A stretch of 64,000 bases of DNA. Source: Sipunculus nudus (Eukaryota; Annelida; Sipuncula; Golfingiida; Sipunculidae). The notes below the pieces were generated by a model, which saw nothing but the letters and a program-made list of their open reading frames with translations, did no database searches and was not told the origin of the DNA. Each line of letters starts with the position of its first letter. Positions within the stretch are counted from its first letter, which is position 1. The translations under genes were made by a program, and so were the position numbers. The stretch is taken from contig CM049307.1 of the NCBI GenBank assembly GCA_026874595.1, positions 61,470,370-61,534,369 of the forward strand, written 5' to 3'. Of this stretch, positions 10,989 to 26,108 are shown one piece after another.

Positions 10989-12897
10989 GATGGCGACACC
11001 TGACGTAAACAGCAAGTTTCTGACGTATTTTTCATCGGCATAGATAACTTATTACCACGCGGGTGTGTTATGTGATGAGAGCATTGCATCCAGAACAGAG
11101 ACTGCCCGCTGTTATGATTGCTGGAGCAATATGTATTGTTTATATTCATTTTGGAATATTTTAGTGAAGTCACTGCAGAGTTGAGACTGAACATATGTGC
11201 TGACAGATTTAATAACAAATCAAACTATCTCGTGTATTTCGTGGACACAATAATGAGATCAATATATTTAAAACAAGGATACATAATGAGATTTGTAATC
11301 CGTTTGGTTCAAAGGAACTTCGTAAAAATAAACTTTAAATGCAATATATTGTTTTATCTGGAATAAACTGAAATGAACACGTGACTTGTGATTACAATAT
11401 TATAATTATGTGTTATGGATGTTTCAATACACTTTTTCACAGAGATGAAAGGGGGTTTTATTTTTTTTTTGGGGGGGGGGGGGGGATGGTGGCTCCCGAG
11501 ACCTTAAAACGGGATGTCCTGGCATCAGGTGGTGGCCTCAACGTAAATTAAAGAATGAATGGAAAATGTGATATCGTGTCCCGGCTTCCTTACAATATAA
11601 TAAAATATTCGTCTGCACAATAGAACACAGACAGAAAGTCGGAGTATCTCGTTTTGTGTGTATGTATAATATAAGGATAAAGAAAACATACCCAAGTTTC
11701 TCTTGCACTGCGCGCGTCAATTTTAGTACCCGAATAAAATAATTGTTTCCCCGTCATATCACATCAAAATCAAAACCCTCTCATGAAAAATTCATATAAG
11801 AAGCCGTTCCGCAATAATTCCTAGTGAAAGAGCCCAATAAAACGTAAACCTCTTGGACTTATGTTAAAATTAAAAACAGTGTGGAATATTTCAAATAATA
11901 AAAGTATAATTTAAATACATATAATACATAAATTTTGTATAAAGAACATGAGTCGTACTGAGTCGTGTGATGGGTTGTTTTTATGTATTTATTTTGCCCG
12001 TAAAACACAACTGTCTTGTCACAACTGGACCGAAAGGCTGATGTACAACCTAGACATAAATAAGGGGCCGTATAAGAAGAAGCCGTCTACCAGATCATAT
12101 TACAATATATTTAGAAATTTAATATTTAAAATTTATATAAGAACAGCGGCATTCTCATGATGATTCCGGAGCGTTGAACGTGCATTTCATGAGTAAGTAA
12201 CCGCCCCCTGCGGTATGATGAGGCTTGATGTTGTCAACAGCATCCTCCTAGCACCTATACCGTCACTCACAGCCTTCCGTCCTCTCCGGCCAGGGGGTAA
12301 GCGTATTACCCCAACCCACTGCGGAGACCTGACCGGACGATTGTTCAAGACCGTGAGCCTCCAGGTATAACCCAGTGCCCTATTTACGGCTCAGAACCGC
12401 TGAATACCATATCTCCCTGATTGCGCTCCTCACTCACCTTTCAAACAATCAAGCACAGGAAGAGAAAGTAAAAATATTGCGGTTTTATTCATTTCTTGGT
12501 TTTATGTATCTGTACAATTTGAGTGTGTGTTTGTCTTCGTGTGTATAAAAAGCGTTATCATCAAATTTTATGCTAAAGTTTACGAACCGTAGTACATGAT
12601 CTTCCTTATTACTTTTAGATTCCACGAAGAGATTCGTAAAAACACCGTAAAGACGGGCTTCCTACAATTTACAAGTCCATGATCGCCTTCTTCTTACAGA
12701 TACTGAGACAAGAATGACCGAGTTTCTAACGTGACGACAATAGCAACATCCCCGATTCAATGACGTCATGCCGTTTAATCTTCAAACGTTCGGCTGGAAT
12801 CACGTAATACTGAGTGTTTAATATTGTTTTTAATTTTATTTGCGAAGTGAATGTGGTTCGGGGTTCATAGAGTGCGTAGTTAGGAGCCCAGACCGCA
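10989..12897 (+). repeat. Satellite unit 5 (type B)
   Basis: B-type unit of 1909 bp. G-tract at 11471-11485. The preceding and following units are also B-type, so the A-B alternation is broken here. Confidence 0.95.
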
Positions 12898-14808
12898 GAT
12901 GGCGACACCTGACGTAAACAGCAAGTTTCTGACGTATTTTCATCGGCATAGATAACTTATTACCACGCGGGTGTGTTATTTGATGAGAGCATAGCATCCA
13001 GAACAGAGACTGCCCGCTGTTATGATTGCTGGAGCAATATGTATTGTTTATATTCATTTTGGAATATTTTAGTGAAGTCACTGCAGAGTTGAGACTGAAC
13101 ATATGTGCTGACAGATTTAATAACAAATCAAACTATCTCGTGTGTTTCGTGGACACAATAATGAGATCAATATATTTAAAACAAGGATACATAATGAGAT
13201 TTGTAATCCGTTTGGTTCAAAGGAACTTCGTAAAAATAAACTTTAAATGCAATATATTGTTTTATCTGGAATAAACTGAAATGAACACGTGACTTGTGAT
13301 TACAATATTATAATTATGTGTTATGGATGTTTCAATACACTTTTTCACAGAGATGAAAGGGGGTTTTATTTTTTTTTTGGGGGGGGGGGGGGGGGGGTGG
13401 TGGCTCCCGAGACCTTAAAACGGGATGTCCTGGCATCAGGTGGTGGCCTCAACGTAAATTAAAGAATGAATGGAAAATGTGATATCGTGTCCCGGCTTCC
13501 TTACAATATAATAAAATATTCGTCTGCACAATAGAACACAGACAAAAAGTCGGAGTATCTCGTTTTGTGTGTATGTATAATATAAGGATAAAGAAAACAT
13601 ACCCAAGTTTCTCTTGCACTGCGCGCGTCAATTTTAGTACCCGAATAAAATAATTGTTTCCCCGTCATATCACATCAAAATCAAAACCCCATCATGAAAA
13701 ATTCATATAAGAAGCGGTTCCGCAATAATTCCTAGTGAAAGAGCCCAATAAAACGTAAACCTCTTGGACTTATGTTAAAATTAAAAACAGTGTGGAATAT
13801 TTCAAATAATAAAAGTATAATTTAAATACATATAATATATAAATTTTGTATAAAGAACATGAGTCGTACTGAGTCGTGTGATGGGTTGTTTTTATGTATT
13901 TGTTTTGCCCGTAAAACACAACTGTCTTGTCACAACTGGACCGAACGGCTGATGTACGACCTAGACATAAATAAGGGGTCGTATAAGAAGAAGCCGTCTA
14001 CCAGATCATATTACAATATATTTAGAAATTTAATATTTAAAATTTATATAAGAACAGCGGCATTCTCATGATGATTCCGGAGCGTTGAACGTGCATTTCA
14101 TGAGTAAGTAACCGCCCCCTGCGGTATGATGAGGCTTGATGTTGTCAACAGCATCCTCCTAGCACCTATACCGTCACTCACAGCCTTCCGTCCTCTCCGG
14201 CCAGGGGGTAAGCGTATTACCCCAACCCACTGCGGAGACCTGACCGGACGATTGTTCAAGACCGTGAGCCTCCAGGTATAACCCAGTGCCCTATTTACGG
14301 CTCAGAACCGCTGAATACCATATCTCCCTGATTGCGCTCCTCACTCACCTTTCAAACAATCAAGCACAGGAAGAGAAAGTAAAAATATTGCGGTTTTATT
14401 CATTTCTTGGTTTTATGTATCTGTACAATTTGAGTGTGTGTTTGTCTTCGTGTGTATAAAAAGCGTTATCATAAAATTTTATGCTAAAGTTTACTAACCG
14501 TAGTACATGATCTTCCTTATTACTTTTAGATTCCACGAAGAGATTCGTAAAAACACCGTAAAGACGGGCTTCCTACAACTTACAAGTCCATGATCGCCTT
14601 CTTCTTACAGATACTGAGACAAGAATGACCGGGTTGCTAACGTGACGACAATAGCAACATCCCCGATTCAATGACGTCATGCCGTTTAATCTTCAAACGT
14701 TCGGCTGGAAACACGTAATACTGAGTGTTTAATATTGTTTTTAATTTACTTTGCGAAGTGAATGTGGTTCGGGGTTCATAGAGTGCGTAGTTAGGAGCCC
14801 AGACCGCA
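12898..14808 (+). repeat. Satellite unit 6 (type B)
   Basis: B-type unit of 1911 bp with one of the longest G-tracts, 13379-13397 (19 G). The first third carries gttatttgatgag and gcatagcatcc, which are private changes. Confidence 0.95.
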
Positions 14809-16709
14809 GATGGCGACACCTGACGTAAACAGCAAGTTTGTGACGTATTTTCATCGGCATAGATAACTTATTACGGCGCGGGCGTGTTATGTGATGAGAG
14901 CATTGCATCCAGAACAGAGACTGCCCGCTGTTATGATTGCTGGAGCAATATGTATTGTTTATATTCATTTTGGAATATTTTAGTGAAGTCACTGCAGAGT
15001 TGAGACTGAACATATGTGCTGACAGATTTAATAACAAATCAAACTATCTCGTGTATTTCGTGGACACAATAATGAGATCAATATATTTAAAACAAGGATA
15101 CATAATGAGATTTGTAATCCGTTTGGTTCAAAGGAACTTCGTAAAAATAAACTTTAAATGCAATATATTGTTTTATCTGGAATAAACTGAAATGAACACG
15201 TGACTTGTGATTACAATATTATAATTATGTGTTATGGATGTTTCAATACACTTTTTCACAGAGATGAAAGGGGGTTTTATTTTTTTTTTGGGGGGGGGGG
15301 GTGGCTCCCGAGACCTTAAAACGGGATGTCCTGGCATCAGGTGGTGGCCTCAACGTAAATTAAAGAATGAATGGAAAATGTGATATCGTGTCCCGGCTTC
15401 CTTACAATATAATAAAATATTCGTCTGCACAATAGAACACAGACAAAAAGTCGGAGTATCTCGTTTTGTGTGTATGTATAATATAAGGATAAAGAAAACA
15501 TACCCAAGTTTCTCTTGCACTGCGCGCGTCAATTTTAGTACCCGAATAAAATAATTGTTTCCCCGTCATATCACATCAAAATCAAAACCCTATCATGAAA
15601 AATTCATATAAGAAGCGGTTCCGCAATAATTCCTAGTGAAAGAGCCCAATAAAACGTAAACCTCTTGGACTTATGTTAAAATTAAAAACAGTGTGGAATA
15701 TTTCAAATAATAAAAGTATAATTTAAATACATATAATATATAAATTTTGTATAAAGAACATGAGTCGTACTGAGTCGTGTGATGGGTTGTTTTTATGTAT
15801 TTATTTTGCCCGTAAAACACAACTGTTTTGTCACAACTGGACCGAACGGCTGATGTACGACCTAGACATAAATAAGGGGTCGTATAAGAAGAAGCCGTCT
15901 ACCAGATCATATTACAATATATTTAGAAATTTAATATTTAAAATTTATATAAGAACAGCGGCATTCTCATGATGATTCCGGAGCGTTGAACGTGCATTTC
16001 ATGAGTAAGTAACCGCCCCCTGCGGTATGATGAGGCTTGATGTTGTCAACAGCATCCTCCTAGCACCTATACCGTCACTCACAGCCTTCCGTCCTCTCCG
16101 GCCAGGGGGTAAGCGTATTACCCCAACCCACTGCGGAGACCTGACCGGACGATTGTTCAAGACCGTGAGCCTCCAGGTATAACCCAGTGCCCTATTTACG
16201 GCTCAGAACCGCTGAATACCATATCTCCCTGATTGCGCTCCTCACTCACCTTTCAAACAATCAAGCACAGGAAGAGAAAGTAAAAATATTGCGGTTTTAT
16301 TCATTTCTTGGTTTTATGTATCTGTACAATTTGAGTGTGTGTTTGTCTTCGTGTGTATAAAAAGCGTTATCATAAAATTTTATGCTAAAGTTTACTAACC
16401 GTAGTACATGATCTTCCTTATTACTTTTAGATTCCACGAAGAGATTCGTAAAAACACCGTAAAGACGGGCTTCCTACAACTTACAAGTCCATGATCGCCT
16501 TCTTCTTACAGATACTGAGACAAGAATGACCGGGTTGCTAACGTGACGACAATAGCAACATCCCCGATTCAATGACGTCATGCCGTTTAATCTTCAAACG
16601 TTCGGCTGGAAACACGTAATACTGAGTGTTTAATATTGTTTTTAATTTACTTTGCGAAGTGAATGTGGTTCGGGGTTCATAGAGTGCGTAGTTAGGAGCC
16701 CAGACCGCA
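14809..16709 (+). repeat. Satellite unit 7 (mosaic, mostly B)
   Basis: Unit of 1901 bp. The start has the A-like ttattacggcgcgggcg, but the rest is B-type, suggesting a crossover or conversion in the first 100 bp. G-tract at 15290-15301. Confidence 0.93.
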
Positions 16710-18608
16710 GATGGCGACACCTGACGTAAACAGCAAGTTTGTGACGTATTTTCATCGGCATAGATAACTTATTACGGCGCGGGCGTGTTATGTGATGAGA
16801 GCATTTCATCCAGAACAGAGACTGCCCGCTGTTGTGATTAGCTGGAGCAATATGTATTGTTTATATTCATTTTGGAATATTTTAGTGAAGTCACTGCAAA
16901 GTTGAGACTGAACATATGTGCTGACAGATTTAATAACAAATCAAACTATCTCGTGTATTTCTTGGACATAATAATGAGATCAATATATTTAAAACAATGA
17001 TATATAATGAGATTTGTAATCCATTTGGTTCAAAGGAACTTCGTAAAAATAAACTTTAAATGCAATATATTGTTTTATCTGGAATAAACTGAAATGAACA
17101 CGTGACTTGTGATTACAATATTATAATAACGTGTTATGGATGTTTCAATACACTTTTTCACAGAAATGAAAGGGGGATTTTTTTTTTGGGGGGGGGGGGG
17201 GGGTTCCCGAGACCTTAAAACAGGATGTCCTGTCATCAGGTAGTGGCCTGGACGTAAATTAAAGAATGAATGGAAAATCTGATATCGTGTCCCGACTTCC
17301 TTACAATATAATAAAATATTCGTCTGCACAGTAGAACACAGACAGTAAGTCGGAGTATCTCGTTTTGTGTGTATGTATAATATAAGGATAAAGAAAACAT
17401 ACCCAAGTTTCTCTTGCACCGCGCGCGTCAATTTTAGTACCCGAATAAAATAATTGTTTCCCCGTCATATCACATTAAAATCAAAACCCCATCATGAAAA
17501 ATTCATATAGCAAGCGGGTCCGAAATAATTCCTAGAGAAAGAGCTCAATAAAACGTAATCCTCTTGGGCTTATGTTAAAAGTAAAAACAGTGTAGAATAT
17601 TTCAAATAATAAAAATATAATTTAAATACATATAATACATAAATTTTGTATAAAGAACATGAATCGTACTGAGTCGTGTGATGGGTTGTTTTTATGTATT
17701 TATTGCGCCCGTAAAACACAACTGTCCTGTCACAACTGGACCGAACGGCTGATGTACGACCTAGACATAAATTAGGGGCGGTATAAGAAGAAGCCGTCTA
17801 CCAGATCATATTACAATATATTTAGAAATTTAATATTTAAAATTTATATTAGAACAGCGGTATTCTCATGATGATTCCGGAGCGTTGAACGTGCATTTCA
17901 TGAGTAAGTAACCGCCCCCTGCGGTATGATGATGCTTGATGTTGTCAACAGCATCCTCCTAGCACCTATACCGTCACTCCCAGCCTTCCGTCCTCTCCGG
18001 CCAGGGGGTAAGCGTATTACCCCAACCCACTGCGGAGACCAGACCGGACGATTGTTCAAGACCGTGAGCCTCCAGGTATAACCCAGTGCCCTATTTACGG
18101 CTCAGAACCGCTGAATACCATATCTCCCTGATTGCGCTCCTCACTCACCTTTAAAAGAATCAAGCACAGGAAGAGAAAGTAAAAATATTGCGGTTTTATT
18201 CATGTCTTGGTTTTATGTATCTGTACAATTTGAGTGTGTGTTTGTCTTCGTGTGTATAAAAAGAGTTATCATAAAATTTTATGCTAAAGTTTACTAACCG
18301 TAGTACATGATCTTCCAAATTACTTTTAGATTCCACGAAGAGATTCGTAAAAACACCGTAAAGACGGGCTTCCTATAACTTACAAGTCCATGATCGCCTT
18401 CTTCTTACTGATACTGAGACAAGAATGACCGGGTTGCTAACGTGACGACAATAGCAACATCCCCGATTCAATGACGTCATGCCGTTTTAATCTTCAAATG
18501 TTCGGCTGGAAACACGTAATGCTGAGTGTTTAATATTGTTTTAATTTACTTTGCGAAGTGAATGTATTTCGGAGTTCATAGAGTGCGTAGTTAGGAGCCC
18601 AGACCGCA
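16710..18608 (+). repeat. Satellite unit 8 (type A variant)
   Basis: Unit of 1899 bp. It is A-like but carries private changes shared with unit 14: gctgttgtgattagctgg, tataataacgtgttatgg and agggggatttt. The recurrent 70-codon ORF is interrupted by a stop (gacataaattagggg near 17766). G-tract at 17188-17203. Confidence 0.95.
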
Positions 18609-20516
18609 GATGGCGACACCTGACGTAAACAGCAAGTTTGTGACGTATTTTTCATCGGCATAGATAACTTATTACCACGCGGGTGTGTTATGTGATGAGA
18701 GCATTGCATCCAGAACAGAGACTGCCCGCTGTTATGATTGCTGGAGCAATATGTATTGTTTATATTCATTTTGGAATATTTTAGTGAAGTCACTGCAGAG
18801 TTGAGACTGAACATATGTGCTGACAGATTTAATAACAAATCAAACTATCTCGTGTATTTCGTGGACACAATAATGAGATCAATATATTTAAAACAAGGAT
18901 ACATAATGAGATTTGTAATCCGTTTGGTTCAAAGGAACTTCGTAAAAATAAACTTTAAATGCAATATATTGTTTTATCTGGAATAAACTGAAATGAACAC
19001 GTGACTTGTGATTACAATATTATAATTATGTGTTATGGATGTTTCAATACACTTTTTCACAGAGATGAAAGGGGGTTTTATTTTTTTTGGGGGGGGGGGG
19101 GGGGTTGGTGGCTCCCGAGACCTTAAAACGGGATGTCCTGGCATCAGGTGGTGGCCTCAACGTAAATTAAAGAATGAATGGAAAATGTGATATCGTGTCC
19201 CGGCTTCCTTACAATATAATAAAATATTCGTCTGCACAATAGAACACAGACAGAAAGTCGGAGTATCTCGTTTTGTGTGTATGTATAATATAAGGATAAA
19301 GAAAACATACCCAAGTTTCTCTTGCACTGCGCGCGTCAATTTTAGTACCCGAATAAAATAATTGTTTCCCCGTCATATCACATCAAAATCAAAACCCTCT
19401 CATGAAAAATTCATATAAGAAGCCGTTCCGCAATAATTCCTAGTGAAAGAGCCCAATAAAACGTAAACCTCTTGGACTTATGTTAAAATTAAAAACAGTG
19501 TGGAATATTTCAAATAATAAAAGTATAATTTAAATACATATAATATATAAATTTTGTATAAAGAACATGAGTCGTACTGAGTCGTGTGATGGGTTGTTTT
19601 TATGTATTTATTTTGCCCGTAAAACACAACTGTCTTGTCACAACTGGACCGAAAGGCTGATGTACGACCTAGACATAAATAAGGGGCCGTATAAGAAGAA
19701 GCCGTCTACCAGATCATATTACAATATATTTAGAAATTTAATATTTAAAATTTATATAAGAACAGCGGCATTCTCATGATGATTCCGGAGCGTTGAACGT
19801 GCATTTCATGAGTAAGTAACCGCCCCCTGCGGTATGATGAGGCTTGATGTTGTCAACAGCATCCTCCTAGCACCTATACCGTCACTCACAGCCTTCCGTC
19901 CTCTCCGGCCAGGGGGTAAGCGTATTACCCCAACCCACTGCGGAGACCAGACCGGACGATTGTTCAAGACCGTGAGCCTCCAGGTATAACCCAGTGCCCT
20001 ATTTACGGCTCAGAACCGCTGAATACCATATCTCCCTGATTGCGCTCCTCACTCACCTTTAAAAGAATCAAGCACAGGAAGAGAAAGTAAAAATATTGCG
20101 GTTTTATTCATGTCTTGGTTTTATGTATCTGTACAATTTGAGTGTGTGTTTGTGTTCGTGTGTATAAAAAGCGTGATCATAAAATTTTATGCTAAAGTTT
20201 ACGAACCGTAGTACATGATCTTCCAAATTACTTTCAGATTCCACGAAGAGATTCGTAAAAACACCGTAAAGACGGGCTTCCTATAACTTACAAGTCCATG
20301 ATCGCCTTCTTCTTACTGATACTGAGACAAGAATGACCGGGTTGCTAACGTGACGACAATAGCAACATCCCCGATTCAATGACGTCATGCCGTTTAATCT
20401 TCAAACGTTCGGCTGGAAACACGTAATACTGAGTGTTTAATATTGTTTTTAATTTACTTTGCGAAGTGAATGTGGTTCGGGGTTCATAGAGTGCGTAGTT
20501 AGGAGCCCAGACCGCA
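18609..20516 (+). repeat. Satellite unit 9 (type B)
   Basis: Unit of 1908 bp. Its second half shares gagaccagaccgg and cctttaaaagaatc with unit 8 and with no other unit I checked. This is a sign of sequence exchange between neighbours. G-tract at 19089-19104. Confidence 0.94.
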
Positions 20517-22330
20517 GATGGCGACACCTGACGTAAACAGCAAGTTTCTGACGTATTTTCATCGGCATAGATAACTTATTACGGCGCGGGTGTGTTATGT
20601 GATGAGAGCATTTCATCCAGAACAGAGACTGCCCGCTCTTGTGATTTGCTGGAGCAATATGTATTGTTTATATTCATTTTGGAATATTTTAGTGAAGTCA
20701 CTGCAAAGTTGAGACTGAACATATGTGCTGACAGATTTAATAACAAATCAAACTATCTCGTGTATTTCTTGGACATAATAATGAGATCAATATATTTAAA
20801 ACAATGATACATAATGAGATTTGTAATCCGTTTGGTTCAAAGGAACTTCGTAAAAATAAACTTTAAATGCAAGATATTGTTTTATCTGGAATAAACTGAA
20901 ATGAACACGTGACTTGTGATTACAATATTATAATTATGTGTTATGGATGTTTCAATACACTTTTTCACAGAGATGAAAGGGGGTTTTATTTTGGGGGGGG
21001 GTGGGTGGTTTCCGAGACCTTAAAACGGGATGTCCTGTCATCAGGTGGTGGCCTCAACGTAAATTTAAGAATGAATGGAAAATGTGATATCGTGTCCCGG
21101 CTTCCTTACAATATAATAAAATATTCGTCTGCACAATAGAACACAGACAGAAAGTCGGAATATCTCGTTTTGTGTGTATGTATAATATAAGGATAAAGAA
21201 AACATACCCAAGTTTCTCTTGCACCGCGCGCGTCAATTTTAGTACCCGAATAAAATAATTGTTTCCCCGTCATATCACATTAAAATCAAAACCCCATCCT
21301 GAAAAATTCATATAGGAAGCGGGTCCGAAATAATTCCTAGAGAAAGAGCCCAATAAAACGTAATCCTCTTGGGCTTATGTTAAAAGTAAAAACAGTGTAG
21401 AATATTTCAAATAATAAAAATATAATTTAAATACATATAATACATAAATTTTGTATAAAGAACATGAATCGTACTGAGTCGTGTGATGGGTTGTTTTTAT
21501 GTATTTATTGCGCCCGTAAAGCACAACTGTCCTGTCACAACTGGACCGAACGGCTGATGTACGACCTAGACATAAATAAGGGGCCGTATAAGAAGAAGCC
21601 GTCTACCAGATCATATTACAATATATTTAGAAATTTAATATTTAAAACTTATATTAGAACAGCGGCATTCTCATGATGATTCCGGAGCGTTGAACGTGCA
21701 TTTCATGAGTAAGTAACCGCCCCCTGCGGTATGATGAGGCTTGATGTTGTCAACAGCATCCTCCTAGCACCTATACCGTCACTCACAGCCTTCCGTCCTC
21801 TCCGGCCAGGGGGTAAGCGTATTACCCCAACCCACTGAGGAGACCTGACCGGACGATTGTTCAGGACCGTGAGCCTCCAGGTATAACCCAGTGCCCTATT
21901 TACGGCCCAGAACCGCTGAATACCATATCTCCCTGATTGCGCTCCTCACTCACCTTTCAAACAATCAAGCATAGGAAGAGAAAGTAAAAATATTGCGGTT
22001 TTATTCATGTCTTGGTTTTATGTATCTGTACAATTTGAGTGTGTGTTTGTCTTCGTGTGTATAAAAAGCGTTATCATAAAATTTATTGCCGAAGTTTACT
22101 AACCGTAGTTCATGATCTTCCTAATTACTTTTAGATTCCACGAAGAGATTCGTAAAAACACCGTAAAGACGGGCTTCCTACAACTTACAAGTCCATGATC
22201 GCCTTCTTCTTACTGATACTGAGACAAGAATGGCCGGGTTGCTAACGTGACGACAATAGCAACATCCCCGATTCAATGACATCATGCCGTTTTAATCTTC
22301 AAACGTTCGGCTGGAAACACGTAATGCTGG
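20517..22330 (+). repeat. Satellite unit 10 (type A, 3' truncated)
   Basis: Almost identical to units 1 and 3, with the shortest G-tract (20993-21001, 9 G). Its 3' end is missing because of the deletion at about 22329. Confidence 0.94.
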
Positions 22331-22350
22331 TAACACGTAATTTTTCATCG
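22318..22350. other. Deletion junction between units 10 and 11
   Basis: Normal units read cacgtaatgctgagtg here. This junction reads gtaatgctggtaacacgtaa and then tttttcatcggc. The inserted taacacgtaa repeats the nearby aacacgtaat. The signature fits end-joining with short templated filler and a net loss of about 105 bp. Confidence 0.85.
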
Positions 22351-24208
22351 GCATAGATAACTTATTACCACGCGGGTGTGTTATGTGATGAGAGCATTGC
22401 ATCCAGAACAGAGACTGCCCGCTGTTATGATTGCTGGAGCAATATGTATTGTTTATATTCATTTTGGAATATTTTAGTGAAGTCACTGCAGAGTTGAGAC
22501 TGAACATATGTGCTGACAGATTTAATAACAAATCAAACTATCTCGTGTATTTCGTGGACACAATAATGAGATCAATATATTTAAAACAAGGATACATAAT
22601 GAGATTTGTAATCCGTTTGGTTCAAAGGAACTTCGTAAAAATAAACTTTAAATGCAATATATTGTTTTATCTGGAATAAACTGAAATGAACACGTGACTT
22701 GTGATTACAATATTATAATTATGTGTTATGGATGTTTCAATACACTTTTTCACAGAGATGAAAGGGGGTTTTATTTTTTTTTTTGGGGGGGGGGGGATGG
22801 TGGCTCCCGAGACCTTAAAACGGGATGTCCTGGCATCAGGTGGTGGCCTGAACGTAAATTAAAGAATGAATGGAAAATGTGATATCGTGTCCCGGCTTCC
22901 TTACAATATAATAAAATATTCGTCTGCACAATAGAACACAGACAGAAAGTCGGAGTATCTCGTTTTGTGTGTATGTATAATATAAGGATAAAGAAAACAT
23001 ACCCAAGTTTCTCTTGCACTGCGCGCGTCAATTTTAGTACCCGAATAAAATATTTGTTTCCCCGTCATATCACATCAAAATCAAAACCCTCTCATGAAAA
23101 ATTCATATAAGAAGCCGTTCCGCAATAATTCCTAGTGAAAGAGCCCAATAAAACGTAAACCTCTTGGACTTATGTTAAAATTAAAAACAGTGTGGAATAT
23201 TTCAAATTATAAAAGTATAATTTAAATACATATAATATATAAATTTTGTATAAAGAACATGAGTCGTACTGAGTCGTGTGATGGGTTGTTTTTATGTATT
23301 TATTTTGCCCGTAAAACACAACTGTCTTGTCACAACTGGACCGAAAGGCTGATGTACAACCTAGACATAAATAAGGGGCCGTATAAGAAGAAGCCGTCTA
23401 CAAGATCATATTACAATATATTTAGAAATTTAATATTTAAAATTTATATAAGAACAGCGGCATTCTCATGATGATTCCGGAGCGTTGAACGTGCATTTCA
23501 TGAGTAAGTAACCGCCCCCTGCGGTATGATGAGGCTTGATGTTGTCAACAGCATCCTCCTAGCACCTATACCGTCACTCACAGCCTTCCGTCCTCTCCGG
23601 CAAGGGGGTAAGCGTATTACCCCAACCCACTGCGGAGACCTGACCGGACGATTGTTCAAGACCGTGAGCCTCCAGGTATAACCCAGTGCCCTATTTACGG
23701 CTCAGAACCGCTGAATACCATATCTCCCTGATTGCGCTCCTCACTCACCTTTCAAACAATCAAGCACAGGAAGAGAAAGTAAAAATATTGCGGTTTTATT
23801 CATTTCTTGGTTTTATGTATCTGTACAATTTGAGTGTGTGTTTGTCTTCGTGTGTATAAAAAGCGTGATCATAAAATTTTATGCTAAAGTTTACGAACCG
23901 TAGTACATGATCTTCCTTATTACTTTTAGATTCCACGAAGAGATTCGTAAAAACACCGTAAAGACGGGCTTCCTACAATTTACAAGTCCATGATCGCCTT
24001 CTTCTTACAGATACTGAGACAAGAATGACCGAGTTTCTAACGTGACGACAATAGCAACATCCCCGATTCAATGACGTCATGCCGTTTAATCTTCAAACGT
24101 TCGGCTGGAATCACGTAATACTGAGTGTTTAATATTGTTTTTAATTTACTTTGCGAAGTGAATGTGGTTCGGGGTTCATAGAGTGCGTAGTTAGGAGCCC
24201 AGACCGCA
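22331..24208 (+). repeat. Satellite unit 11 (type B, 5' truncated)
   Basis: B-type unit that begins at tttttcatcggc rather than at the normal start. Spacing between equivalent points of units 10 and 11 is ~1795 bp against ~1900 bp elsewhere. G-tract at 22785-22796. Confidence 0.94.
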
Positions 24209-26108
24209 GATGTCGACACCTGACGTAAACAGCAAGTTTCTGACGTATTTTCATCGGCATAGATAACTTATTACGGCGCGGGTGTGTTATGTGATGAGAG
24301 CATTTCATCCAGAACAGAGACTGCCCGCTGTTGTGATTAGCTGGAGCAATATGTATTGTTTATATTCATTTTGGAATATTTTAGTGAAGTCACTGCAAAG
24401 TTGAGACTGAACATATGTGCTGACAGATTTAATAACAAATCAAACTATCTCGTGTATTTCTTGGACATAATAATGAGATCAATATATTTAAAACAATGAT
24501 ACATAATGAGATTTGTAATCCGTTTGGTTCAAAGGAACTTCGTAAAAATAAACTTTAAATGCAATATATTGTTTTATCTGGAATAAACTGAAATGATACG
24601 TGACTTGTGATTACAATATTATAATTATGTGTTATGGATGTTTCAATACACTTTTTCACAGAGATGAAAGGGGGTTTTATTTTGGGGGGGGGGGGGGGGT
24701 GGTTTCCGAGACCTTAAAACGGGATGTCCTGTCATCAGGTGGTGGCCTCAACGTAAATTTAAGAATGAATGGAAAATGTGATATCGTGTCCCGGCTTCCT
24801 TACAATATAATAAAATATTCGTCTGCACAATAGAACACAGACAGAAAGTCGGAATATCTCGTTTTGTGTGTATGTATAATATAAGGATAAAGAAAACATA
24901 CCCAAGTTTCTCTTGCACCGCGCGCGTCAATTTTAGTACCCGAATAAAATAATTGTTTCCCCGTCATATCACATTAAAATCAAAACCCCATCCTGAAAAA
25001 TTCATATAGGAAGCGGGTCCGAAATAATTCCTAGAGAAAGAGCCCAATAAAACGTAATCCTCTTGGGCTTATGTTAAAAGTAAAAACAGTGTAGAATATT
25101 TCAAATAATAAAAATATAATTTAAATACATATAATACATAAATTTTGTATAAAGAACATGAATCGTACTGAGTCGTGTGATGGGTTGTTTTTATGTATTT
25201 ATTGCGCCCGTAAAGCACAACTGTCCTGTCACAACTGGACCGAACGGCTGATGTACGACCTAGACATAAATAAGGGGCCGTATAAGAAGAAGCCGTCTAC
25301 CAGATCATATTACAATATATTTAGAAATTTAATATTTAAAACTTATATTAGAACAGCGGCATTCTCATGATGATTCCGGAGCGTTGAACGTGCATTTCAT
25401 GAGTAAGTAACCGCCCCCTGCGGTATGATGAGGCTTGATGTTGTCAACAGCATCCTCCTAGCACCTATACCGTCACTCACAGCCTTCCGTCCTCTCCGGC
25501 CAGGGGGTAAGCGTATTACCCCAACCCACTGCGGAGACCTGACCGGACGATTGTTCAAGACCGTGAGCCTCCAGGTATAACCCAGTGCCCTATTTACGGC
25601 TCAGAACCGCTGAATACCATATCTCCCTGATTGCGCTCCTCACTCACCTTTCAAACAATCAAGCATAGGAAGAGAAAGTAAAAATATTGCGGTTTTATTC
25701 ATGTCTTGGTTTTATGTATCTGTACAATTTGAGTGTGTGTTTGTCTTCGTGTGTATAAAAAGCGTTATCATAAAATTTTATGCCGAAGTTTACTAACCGT
25801 AGTTCATGATCTTCCTAATTACTTTTAGATTCCACGAAGAGATTCGTAAAAACACCGTAAAGACGGGCTTCCTACAACTTACAAGTCCATGATCGCCTTC
25901 TTCTTACTGATACTGAGACAAGAATGGCCGGGTTGCTAACGTGACGACAATAGCAACATCCCCGATTCAATGACATCATGCCGTTTTAATCTTCAAACGT
26001 TCGGCTGGAAACACGTTATGCTGAGTGTTTAATATTGTTTTCATTTTACTTTGCGAAGTGAATGTATTTTGGAGTTCATAGAGTGCGTAGTTAGGAGCCC
26101 AGACCGCA
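24209..26108 (+). repeat. Satellite unit 12 (type A)
   Basis: Unit of 1900 bp starting gatgtcgac. G-tract at 24684-24699. It has gaaatgatacgtgac where other units have gaaatgaacacgtgac, so the CACGTG motif is lost. Confidence 0.95.

Noticed and set aside
17075..17431. 118-codon minus ORF in unit 8 with a Pro run
   Set aside because: The Pro run is the complement of the G-tract, and the ORF length depends on tract length. Other units have it truncated.
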